A stretch of 64,000 nt of DNA from Parachlorella kessleri (taxonomy: Eukaryota; Chlorophyta; Trebouxiophyceae; Chlorellales; Chlorellaceae): NCBI GenBank assembly GCA_001598975.1, contig BBXU01000292.1, positions 1-64,000 of the forward strand, given 5' to 3'. Below are positions 11,404 through 22,300 of the stretch, in pieces. Below the pieces are notes generated by a model. The model made no database searches. It worked only from the letters and a program-made list of their open reading frames with translations, and was not told the DNA's origin. How positions within the stretch are numbered: position 1 is the stretch's first letter; every line of letters begins with the position of its first letter. The position numbers and the translations under genes were made by a program.

Positions 11404-13434
11404 GTGGTTGATCATCAGGAGCTGCCTGGATGTCCAAACTGACCGCGCGTTCTTGGCTGCTGTGTCGGCAAGGTAAACCCCTATACTGTCTGCCAGATGA
11501 GGAAGCCTGAGTCTGCCTGCAAGGTTTTCGATGACTTACTGCAGGTTTCTGAGAAGGGAGGGCCACCATCGCGTGAGGAAAGCCAGCCTGTAACGATAGA
11601 AGGCTCCCCATGATAGCAATTGTTTTCTCCTGCTGAGCGACAGGTCAGGTATGGTGACAAATCCAAGCATGTATTCTGTCGCCGCGGTAATTTTCTTTCT
11701 TTCAACTCTCTCTTTTTTCTTAGAACTGGTGGCAGTAAGGGGGCATCTTTCTTTCTTGTTTGTTTTCTCTCCCCAGGAGTGGTCCGAGTGGGTTAAGGAC
11801 AGTTGTGGGGGTGCCGATTGGTCAAGCACTGTTGCTCTGCTTCATAGTCAGGGTGTGCGTGCAGTGGTTTTGCCAGTGGAGCTGTGTGTGAAATGCGGCC
11901 TTTGGGCATCAACACTTGTTTTCTCTGGCAGCAAATCTATGTTCCGAATGCGGCCACAAGTGCCATCAATTTTTTTTTCATGTTCTTTACATGTTTTGCC
12001 ACACATTGTGCAGTCCAGGACTTTGGTCTTTGCTTGGCTAGCAGCGTCACTACTGCCAGTCCTGTGTTTTTTTTTCCCTTGGAGAAGTTGTGCTGAAGAG
12101 ACAAGCCCAGTGTCCAGGAGTTAGCCCGGCTTGCTAGACTCTCATCCACGGTTGGGTGGAGATATAGAACCCGTGAGGCGCCCACTTCCTTTTATAATAG
12201 CCATGCTAGTGGACGCCTGAACTGGTGATCTTGCCTGTTGTGCTCGATTATGTTTTAATTCTTTACTATATAGCTTGTGACGTTGGCAGTGCTCCAGGCA
12301 GTGAAACCTTGGTTGCCTCTGATAACTGCATTGTGGGTCCCATGTAGTTCTGGTGCTGGTCAATTGGGGTACCACACGTAAATGTGATGTCGCTGCACCA
12401 TGTCAATGTAGTTGCACTGACGATTTTGTTTGTCATGTGATTTTATGCTGCCTGGCTATGTTGCTGTACTACAAGTCTGCACAGGGTTATGTTTTTCCAA
12501 TGTAGTCCTTGGGGCCTGGGATGCCCAAACAGTACGGGGGCTAAGGTTTGACTATGTCTTGTGTTTTCCAATGATCAAATGCATGTACTTGGGGAAGTCT
12601 GCACATAGATAGCTACTGTATCGTAGTCCTGGGGGTTTGGATCTTCCCTGAAACAGTCTGGGGGATCGGGGGTTGTATCACATGTCTAGCTTATGTACGG
12701 GGCGGGGGGGTTGCGGGGCATTGTTTAGTTTTCTTTCATCCTACATCAGCGATGCTGGACTGCCGGTGCGTTCCAGATCTGCACCCTGTAGGACATCAGC
12801 AAACAAGTTTGCAATTCTTGGGGAAGGCTTACAGTGCCCCGGCGCCGGGAGCTTCCTCCAAGGTGCCAGACAGGGCTGCGTGCACAGGCTAGTACTGCTG
12901 AACTGCTGTTCCAAAGCCTGGCTCTTTAACTAAGGCTGACGAGTGCAGCCCTCAGGCAATGCGCTGATCTACATCAGGTCTTGACAGCCGGAGAGCTATG
13001 TGAAGTAGTTCACAGCACTTACGCTACATGACATCATGGGTCTGTGGTTTGGGATTATGTTCTCGTGTTAGGACCTACCCAGTGACATTTGGCGGCCTTC
13101 CACCAGCAAGCAGCTCTAACACATGGTACCTGCAGTCCATTAACCCCGAAGCCCTCACTGCATGCCAGAAGCGAGGGCTTGCAAGAGGCGACCAGGCTTG
13201 CCACCCTGGTAGCCTTGACAGAGCTGGCTCTAACAGGGGACAATAGTAACTGGATCAGGACTCAGGCAAGCCCCAGAGCATAAGTGCACTGCCCCTGTCA
13301 CCACAAGTTCGCCGTCACCTCTGTTCGCACGACCAGCCACCCTGAATAAATAGTAACCCCCAGCTACTGTGATTCAGCGTAAAGTTAGCATGTACCCCAG
13401 CACCACCAACGCCACGCACTGTGACTGCTTCTCT
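11320..13434. other. 3' UTR and intergenic sequence
   Basis: No gene can be supported over most of this stretch. It opens with a (CTG)n run at about 11372-11400. Positions 11680-12080 are T-rich with a long pyrimidine tract and oligo-T runs. Frames of up to about 157 codons occur but have UTR-like composition. The right end contains one arm of a dispersed inverted repeat, listed separately. Confidence 0.4.
13264..13346 (-). repeat. dispersed repeat, copy 2 (intergenic)
   Basis: Inverted match to 6244-6326 with a few substitutions and short indels. It lies in the spacer before the ankyrin-like remnant. No terminal inverted repeats or coding capacity are visible. Confidence 0.7.
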
Positions 13435-13893
13435 TTACCAGCATCTCCAACCTCTGCCCCCATGCATATCAGCACCCGCATGCACAGCCTGATACTCTAA
13501 CTCCACCCCTAACCTGACCACTTGGGCCTTGCCGTGTGCCGCCGCTGCCGCCAGGCACCTCCTGCCCAACAGGGTAGCATCCCACCCTCCACCTTCAGCC
13601 AGCGCTGGCTGCCCTATTGGCCCCAAGCCTCCCTCGAATGCGGTCATATCGCCAAGTGCTTCCTTCACCACGTCAAGTTGACCTTCCTGCCAGCAGCCAC
13701 AAGGCGGCCGTTCTCTGCTGAACACACCAAGGCAGCCAGGGCGCTCAAGTTCACCAAGCACAGCTGAAACCAGCAATGTCCATACCATCCATGGGCAGGC
13801 CACTACACCTTCCACAAGCAGCAGCCTACAGCCTCCCCTCCAGCCTTGCGATGTCACATACCAATCCCACAGCACAGCAAGTAATGGCTGCAC
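13435..13893 (-). pseudogene. probable decayed ankyrin-repeat fragment
   Basis: The minus strand has an open frame that contains ankyrin-like helix pieces in the right order: EGQLDVVKEAL, then about 40 residues on AAAAHGKAQVVRL, then AGADMHGGRGW. These match the repeated pattern GHLDVVKxL / AAxxGHxxVVRLL / GADVHA common in algal ankyrin proteins. The spacing between helices is irregular and conserved repeat positions are missing, so it is not an intact ankyrin protein. The evidence is pattern memory only; composition bias could mimic part of it. Confidence 0.35.
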
Positions 13894-13997
13894 AGTGCCC
13901 CTGAAGTGGTTGAGGTTGCAACAGGGGGGGGAAGGGTGACTAAAAGCTCACCGATCTATTGCTCACCGACCTCCCCAACCTCCCGCTGCGGAAAGAA

Positions 13998-16900
13998 ATG
14001 TGCTCTGCTGCCACATCTATCAGTCCCATGGACTGGTCGCCAGAGTGGTCGGCAGACGAGGATGAGGGTATGCTCAGGTGTCTTAGATATTTCGTTAGTC
14101 AAAACCTTGCTAAGGAGCCAGAACGAGCATGTTCCTCCTCTGCCAAGGAGCGCTTTGCTTGTGCTGCAGGATCCCCACTGGGGTCCCCAGGTCTTGAGCC
14201 AGCAGGCTCACTTGCCACAGACACGGCTGACTTCCTTGGTGACCGCGGCTTCAGTGTAAGGCTTGGACCTTCCTAAGCTGTGTGTTTTGCATGTAATCTG
14301 AAACCCATATACATAACCCGGTCTTTTGCTTTGTATCGCAGACGAGCTTCTTTGGCGCAGGGCGGCCTCAACTGCAGGCCTTACCAGCGCCATCTGTGGT
14401 GAGTGTCGTCTCAAGGCACTTACTGGCTAAGGCTCCACACTAGCTAGCCCTGGATTAGTGGCTGTGAAGCCTGATTCAAAACAAGGCGAAATGCGGTGCA
14501 GTGTAGTTAGTTGAATCAGGTATTGGTATCAGGTAAGGAGCTGGGCGGGTGCCACCTGTGAGTGCTCGCTGTGTCACACGTTCAGGGGCAGCTTGAGGCG
14601 CTGCAAGACCAGCTGCGCAGCCAGGCATCGTTCTACCTAGAACAAGGGGTAAGCCAACGGCAGGCGCTAAGTGGAGCAAGGGCATCGTCCTGGCTTGTAA
14701 CAGCTTGCAACCTGCCGCTGCGCTGTCTTCGTCTACTATTTTCGCCTGTATCATATATATTGTATTGTGTAATGTGCCCTAGGAACGCTGTCTGAAATTG
14801 GGGAGTGAAGCCGTCTTGTGCCGTTGGCGCCACTGCAGCTCTTTAGCAGCCCACCACCGCGACAGGGAGAGCGCGTGTGGGGTGGGGAGGAAGAAGAGGA
14901 TGTGCTTAGTGAGGTGCTGGCGGACTTGGACGTGAGAATAGGTCGGCCGCAGGGAGGCTCCATAGACTATGTGAGTGACATTCACCAGACCTTGCCGTGG
15001 CGGGGGATAAGGCTGAGTATGAACGGCAACAGGGAGGAGGGAGGCTGGCTAGGCTGTGGCTTACAGTGTGACAGGTTGGTTGCATGGCTTGTGGTGATTA
15101 GGTGCCTCCGTTCCCCAGGAAAAACTTCTAATCACTGCTTGCGTTTCGTGCAGTCCTGCTAATATGGCATCTGCTGGCAGGGAGGCTGCATTATTTGCCA
15201 AAGCCCACCGTGCCTGCAGTTGAAACACCAGCTGCAAAAGCTGCGCTGGTGGATGTATTCATGGCGGCATCGGCCACAAACCTGAGAACCCAGCGAGCTA
15301 AGCATGGGTGGATGCTCGGCTTTGAGCAGCCCATGTTGCCGCTCGAAAGGTCTTTTGTCCAGCCATGGCTGCCTGTTGCTACAGGGCCCGGCTGCTGAAC
15401 CCAGCCTTGCGGATAGCCTCTCCCGCCTTCTGAGTCGTATGCTCGGCCTGGGTGGTGAAGCGGCCTCAGCAGCCGATGGAGGTGCTCCTGGCGGCGGCAA
15501 CGGCAGCGGCGACGTGGCCGCATGGAATGCCGCCGTGGGTGGCGGGCCCCCTGACGTGGGTCACCGCCTGCGCATGCTGCAGCTGGGGTTCCCGACGGCG
15601 GTGGAGGCCAGCAGGCATGCTGCGCTAGCTGCTGAGGGGGTGCCCGCTAACCGCATGGTGGGTAGTTGTGGGGAGTGGGGGCCCAGGGGCTGCAGGTCAT
15701 GGTGATGGGTGCCCCCCAAGGCGGTGGGCAAGGTGTTGTGGCTGTGGGGCCTACTATGCCTGCTTAGCCAGCATAGTGCGAAAGGTGAGCCACATGTCAA
15801 TGTGGGAAAGGAGGTGACGAGGTTACATACTTTGGGGCACTATTCTCGTTGCGAGTGGAACTTGTGTAATCGAGGGCAACTGGCTTGCATGGGACTGGTG
15901 GGAGCAGCAGTGAAATGAAGATTGCGGCTGCATGTTGTGCAGGCTCCGGAGCCAAGGCAGACCGTTGGCCTGTTACCCGCTGTGGCAGGACTGTGGAGCT
16001 TGACAGGGGACGATTTGGAGCCGAGGGCACCAGGTGACTTAAGGCACGGTAGTTCTTAGTAGCTAACTGCCCTGGTAGCTAACAGCCTGAGGCCTGCCTC
16101 AGGTCAGCTGAGAGGCAGTTGGCAGCAGCGGGTTGGTACTAGCCGTGGAGGTGTTGTTTGTCCTTGCGATTTCCAGCTATAGGGGTTGCAGTGGAGGTGA
16201 TCCTGCACTGTTTGTGCACATGCTGGGACACAGACTGCCACAGGGAGGGAGTGACACCGGGTTGTGGCTTGTTTGCAGCCCAGCAGCACCGCATGCGGCG
16301 AAACTTTGCTTTCAACCACCTGAGGGAGGGGCTGGCTATGGCTGGCACGAGGCGACCAGAGCCTTCCGACTCCGCGGTGCTCTGGTCAGTGCCTCTCACT
16401 TCTTGCCGGTTCCTTGGTGCCCTGCCTGGCACAGATCACCTTGCAGACATGCGTAGACGGCGGCATTGCACTAATACCAGTGCATAGGATGAGGGGTTAC
16501 TGGAGGGCAGGTGTAGAATACACTGTACAACTGCAGACTTCTGTGATATTTGGGGATAATCAAGCCTGCAAAGCCTTGCTGGGGTGTTCTGATCTAGTTG
16601 GACAGGCAGTCCTGTCTCACAGCCTCCTATGTTCTGGTGTTGCGCAGGCTGTCAGAGCCAGAGAGTGATGGGTCTGATGGGTTGCGGCATGCAGCATGGC
16701 AGACGTCCGGCCGTAGGAGACGGCGAAGCCGTCGAAATGAGCGGCCAGCAGTGCCAAGCAGTAGAGCAAGTACGAGGCATGCAGCACGTGGAGCGGCAGC
16801 TGAGGGCGTGTCTGATGATGACATCCCAGACTTAGTTGAGGACGCGGACTCCAGCAGCTCAGACTCAGATGAGGTGATGCCTCTGTTGGTGCACGAGAGA

Positions 16901-18597
16901 GCAGCATGGCAGCCGCAACCGCCCCGCAACCCCGCCACGGGTGGCAGCACTGGCATGGGCTTCGGGCGGTCCCCAAGCTCCTGGGATGAGCCGCCCCCGC
17001 TCGTCAGTGACGGAAGTGATTGGAGTGGAGAGGACTCGCTTTCCAGCCTAGTCAGCATCTTGCGGCATGGTGCGGATGCCCACTCAATGCGCGGACTCGC
17101 AGCTGACATTGCTGCGCCGCTGCGGCCGCTGCGCACTCTCAGGCACAGCAGGCAGCAAGGGCAGGAGGAAGGCGGCGAGCCACCACCATCAAGGAGGAAC
17201 GGCGAGCGGTCACCAACGAGGAGGCGGGAGCGCCGCGCCGCCATCTTTGGTCAGCTGCCTGGGTTGGGAGCAGGGCAGCTGTCGGCGTTGCTGGAATATG
17301 GAGATGGCAGCCGCGTCGAAAGCGAAAGTTCTAGCGACGGACTGCCTGATTTGGTGTCGGTTGATGACTCTGGCTCTGAGGCCTCCTTTAGCGGCAGCTT
17401 GGCCAGCCTTGGGTCGCCGCCCGGGCTGGAGCCTTACCGCGACTATGACACCATGGCGAGTTCGAGCAGCAGTGGCGATGGGATCGAGGTGGGTGGTCGT
17501 AGGACACATGGTCAGCTGCCCAGTAACAGAAGACGTGCGAGTGTGTGCTGCAGCCCGGCTATTCCTGACCTGGAGGGCCACGCTTTTGGGTCTCTCTTAG
17601 AGCGCCTGTGATGAGGAGGTCCCGCGTTATGCTAGGGAATCTTGTACCTACGGTTGCACGTGGCGGGGCTTATGGGATTATCTGCGATGTTTGCAGGGCA
17701 AGGAGGCATCACTGTGTTGCAAGGCGGGTTTCACAGTCAGGGTAACCCACAGAGCAGGGTGCCTCACAAACTTGATCCTGTGCATAGTGGTGCATGTCCA
17801 CTGCAGGATGACAGGCTGAGCGAAGGGTTGGCAAGGCCGGGTTTTGGGTATCAGCAAGACGGCACAGGAGGTATGCCGTTACCCCTCCGAAATGTTACTG
17901 GCTGCAAGCCGGATCTGCGCAGTGCAGCATGCTTTGTGTAGGCAATGAGAATGCCTCCCTTGGCAGAGTATGGCTGTAAGAAATCAGTGTATCCAGGAGC
18001 TTCATACTGTTTTGCATGTGCGGCACAGGACAATTCCAGCTAACCCAGGAAAGGATACCACCTTCCCATCTACGGTGCAGGACGTGTTGTGCCAGACGTG
18101 GAGCCGCCCTTGATGGCCGTGCACAGCTTGCAACAGCTCGAGGCAGCGTCACAGCACCACATGCAAGGGCACTTCTCACAGGAAGCTGCAGCCCTTGCTG
18201 GCCTGGCAGAGGCTGGACCCGCTTTGGGTGTTAGTGTGGCAGCCAGCGTGACAGGGGCTGGCGGGCTGGCAGCAGCCAGCGGGCCCCCGCACAGCGCCGG
18301 CAACCCTTTCAGCCCCTCAGAGGTAGCAGCTGCTGTTCGGCAGGCTGTGGGGGTTGCAAGTGCCAGCAGTGAGGCAGCCGGGCAGACGGCGCCGCATCTG
18401 GCTCCGCCTGCGGAAGGGCCTAGCGGAGACCGCAAGCCAAGTGCTGCTGGGTTGGCATCAGGCTCTGGCAATGCGGGCGCTGACCAGCCTGCCGCTGGTG
18501 ACGCGACCGTCAGGATAGGGTTGGCCGGGAGGCTCCTGGGGGCGGGAGCGGGGCTACTGCGAATGCTTACGGGCCAGGGCAGCGCCGGTGCTGGATG
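13998..18597 (+). CDS. large disordered protein with PDLV/acidic-Ser repeats
   Basis: Supported exons: 13998-14255, 14342-14398, 14586-14648, 14839-14970, 15385-15657, 15943-16033, 16279-16384, 16648-about 17490 and about 18082-18597, all with good splice sites and matching phases up to the last junction. The start is the first ATG after upstream stops (MCSAATSISPMDWSPEW). Visible parts are an acidic N-terminus, a short helix (GQLEALQDQL), a basic block (GRRRRRSRRNE), and then repeated short motifs embedded in acid/serine runs: DDDIPDLVEDADSSSSDSDE, DEPPPLVSDGSDW, SDGLPDLVSVDDSGS and AIPDLEG. The final exon is Ala/Gly-rich. The last intron is uncertain: donors at about 17488-17495 or near the stop at 17609 both exist. 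I recognise no family. The repeats resemble SUMO-interacting motifs, suggesting a nuclear scaffold, but this is inference. Confidence 0.6.
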
Positions 18598-19378
18598 AGG
18601 CCCGTTGCCCTTCCATGCAAGAATATGCTCTGCATCTGGGTGTTGTACAGTGTTAGGTGTTTGGAGAGGACGGTGGTTGTGATGCTATTTATGATGCCCA
18701 GATGACCAACCGAGTTTGTGGGTCGGACATTGTTGAAAACTGCCGAGGGCTGTGCGCTATTTATTATGTTCCTGCTGTGTGTGTTATATTGCTACTCATT
18801 CTTTGGGGCATGGGACCCTTGCTCATGCTGCGGCGCAGCTTCCTGCGCTCTTTTGATATCTGAGGTGCTGCATGTGTCAGTTCTTTGCGTTGCTTGCTTA
18901 CAGCTGGAAGGCCAGGCAGGTGCACATATGAAATGCTATGGCTAGAGCTAGCAATAGTGTACAAGCTAAGACATATGAAGCTTGTGGCAACCCCCGTGTC
19001 GCAGTGGCTTACAGCTTGTAGGAGAGGAAAGATGTGCGCTTCAACCTGCTCAACATTGCAAAAGTGTGCAAGGCAACACAGGAAGAAGACTGTCAAAAAG
19101 CCCCGAGACGCCTTACACGGGCGTTTAAACTAAGATAATGAAAGACGGAGTGCAGTATGAAGATCAAGATGATATCCAAAAGTGACTGCACAACAGAGAG
19201 TCAACCCTCCTAAGCAGACGCAAAGACCATGCTGGCTCTGGCATATGCCACATATGCCACGCTCATGGGGCCTTGTGGCGATTATAACTTATCATTGTTG
19301 CAGTACGCTGAAAGTAAAGAATTTGATGTCTAAAGCCAGACTCCAGAATCCCACCCCTATCTCGGCCATCCCTGGCCC
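18598..19378. other. tail-to-tail spacer
   Basis: Holds the 3' UTR of the PDLV-motif gene (+) and of lipase copy A (-). No further gene is seen; short open frames here have UTR-like composition. Confidence 0.5.
19113..19117 (-). terminator. possible TGTAA polyadenylation signal of lipase copy A
   Basis: TGTAA on the minus strand, about 260 bases past the stop codon of copy A; it is the nearest one downstream. Confidence 0.3.
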
Positions 19379-22300
19379 CTACTCACCCACGCCGCTGGAA
19401 CTCCTTGCCCGACTGGCAAATGACCGCAGCCTGCCCAGCGTCCTGCCCCTGCTCAGCCTCGCTTCGAAGCTCGGCGGCTGGAGCGGCCGCCCGCTGGCCA
19501 CATGCATGTCGCCCACCTCCTCCTCCAAGGGCGCCCCTGGGCCCACGTCCCCAGCGGCTTCACCCAGCAGCTGCCCCTCTGCCGCCTGCGCTGCCTCTGC
19601 CTGCCCAGCCGCCTCCCAGGTCTCCTGCTGCTGCTCTGGGGGCGGCGGCGGAGGCTGTGAGTCCAGGTGCCCGCCGCTGAGAGCTGCAACCTCTGCATCC
19701 ACTGGTGCCGCCTCCTTCTCAGCCGTGGCGCGGGGTGAGGTGGGAATGCTGCCCTGCTCAATCATCTCATAAATGCTGGGCTCCTTGCTGCTGCAGCGCT
19801 TGAGGTGTGCACGCGAGTGCTCGTGCTGGCGGCTAAGCCGGCTGCCCAGCATTTCCTGCCAAGAGAGGGGCCAGCAGTGCACAGCCCTTAGCTGACAGTG
19901 CTAGATGGGCAGCGGTGAATTACCCTGTGTCAGGGTGCTTACACTGGCAACATGGCAAACAGCACGATGGTGCACAAGCCAAGGCCCAGCAACGCACGCC
20001 CTACATCCAAAGCGCAAACAACCTACCCAACCCCACCCTTATAAATTGCTGCTGAAGACTAGTTTTGGTGTAAGGGGCGTCAGTCAAATAGAGCCTGGCG
20101 CCCAGCAATGCCCTCATTACGCCTCCTTGCTGTTGCAACGTCCCTCACAGCCTCCCATCAGCAGAAAGGTAACCTCAGCGCCATTGCCGGCCAGGCAGCC
20201 TTGTCCCACTCATGCACTCATCGCCCAAGTAGGCTATACACTAAGGATCTCAGGACCCACCTAGCGGCCCAACCCACAGGCATACACACCCGAAACACGG
20301 CCCAGCGGCCCACCTTTGGACCCTACCCAACATTACACCCATGGCCTCACCCGCACAAACTTCTCCCCAAGCAGCATGCGCAGCGCGTCCCTGCTGGCCT
20401 CGCCCTGCGCCTTGCTCTTGAACTGGCCGCGGATGACGGCGGCAAAGCTGCGGGCGTATGCCCGCAGGAGGTGCAGCTTGATGGAGCTGCCGGGCCCGCG
20501 CTGAAGGGAGGACTCCAGGAACGAGGGTCGCGGCAGGATGTCGCCTGCCAGAATGTGGGGGGGCTGGTTGGTGTGCCTGGCATATGGAGTGAAGCTTGTT
20601 CCCCTCATGCATGCGTATACAGGTCTCTTGCGAGGGGAGGAGGGGGGGGGGCTGTGTTGCAGAATGGAAAGATAGAACCAAGTGAAACTGTACAGCAGTG
20701 CATCAAGGTACTCCCATTAAAATGGACACACATCCCTGACCCCTGTCAAGCGGCCTGGCGTCGGCAGTGCAAGGGCAGTCATGCAGTTGTCTTGCCTTCA
20801 GCTGTCACCAGCACGCGGTTGGCCGCCCGCTTGTACATCACATAGAACTTGCCTGCAAACCCACCCAAAAACATATATCATGGTAAGTCGACATAACGGC
20901 TGCAGTGGGTTGACATCCTACCAGGCAGGACCAGGAAAGGAGCGGGTGCGGCGACAGGAGGCACCGGCACGCCATATTCAGGTTGCAAGCTACTTGCGAC
21001 TGCCGAAACGTAGCATCGACCGCAGCTTTCAAGCATGGCAGTGCGGCACGCTGGAAGCAGCTGATGCCGAGGCGGCTACTCACCATTCTTGGCCACTGCA
21101 TCGTTGGAGTGGATCACATCCCAGCCGTCGGCAACTACCCGCTGGAAGTCCTTAGCAAAGGCGTGGTTCCCCGGCCTCGGCGATCCAAACGTGTACAGCT
21201 GAACCTGAATGCCAGCAACACACCCAGGAACTAAGCATCGCCCTTCAGCCCCACAGCATGCCTTGCACCCAATGCTCTCCGCCCACAACAATCTATCCCC
21301 TCTGCTGGCAATCCCTGCCACTATTTGACAGGAAGTCCAGTCTATGGGGGCTTGCTTCCCTGCTACTTTCCTCTTGCCGACTCACACCCTTCATGTGCCT
21401 GCCCTGGACTTTGCTGGCAGGACAAGTAGAACAAGGATGCACACCCCCTCAGCATCCAGCAGTGGAAGGATGGCCAGCCCGGGCTGACTTAGCTTTAAGA
21501 CGCGTCTGTGGGGCCCACCTGCACATCCAGGCCCCCAGCCCGCAGCCGCTCTGCCTCCTTGGCCACGTCATACGAGGCAAGCGTGGCCAGCGCACCCCCT
21601 AGGCTGTGCCCAGTGCACAGCACCCGCCACCGCCGCCGCCGCCGCCGCCCGCCGCCGCCCTTTCCAGCAGCCTCTCCCGCCTCCAGGTCAGCACTGCCCT
21701 GCTTGTCGGCGGGGCTGTCCTCGCCACTCCCAGTGCCATCTGCACCGACGCTGCAGCTGTTTAAATCCTCGCTGGCAATGTCGGCACCAGAGGTGCTGCT
21801 GCCCGGTGGGCTGCCACCGCCTACGATCTCCCGTACCCGCTGCAGCAGCCGCTGGTTGAGCCCGCCAGCCTTGTAGGCGTCCAGGAAGCCCTGGTGCACC
21901 ATGGGGCACCGCCACAGCCAGTAGTTGCCGCGCTGTGGGGGGTGCACCGCCCTCCACAACTGCAGCACCAGAGCAGGGAACGCCCGAAGGGTGCCGTGCC
22001 TACGCTCGCAGGAGATAGCATGACGTCGCAGGAACCATCACTTCGACAAACAAAGCAGCCCAACAGAAGTCGTGAGGCTAGGACAGACGCGTGCTCTTAA
22101 GCCTCGACTATGATTGACAGATGAGTAGTCATTGACAGATGAGTAGTCATAAACCCTTTCCAGCTCTATGCCTCAGGACAAGACCAGTGAGGCAGGGTCG
22201 AGATTGCTGTCTTAATGCACGCCCGGCACAACAATCGGCCATAGGCTATCACAAACACGAGCTGGTGCATACAGGGACTGAGTTGTTAGGCATAGTATGC

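Noticed and set aside
11651..12124. 157-codon plus-strand frame with hydrophobic N-terminus (MVTNPSMYSVAAVIFFLS)
   Set aside because: The region is T-rich with oligo-T runs and a long pyrimidine tract. Hydrophobicity comes from base composition; no splice-supported link to a neighbour was found.
17210..17581. Minus-strand frame opposite the PDLV-motif exon
   Set aside because: It is a shadow of the GC-rich coding exon on the plus strand; the plus frame has coherent motifs and splice sites.
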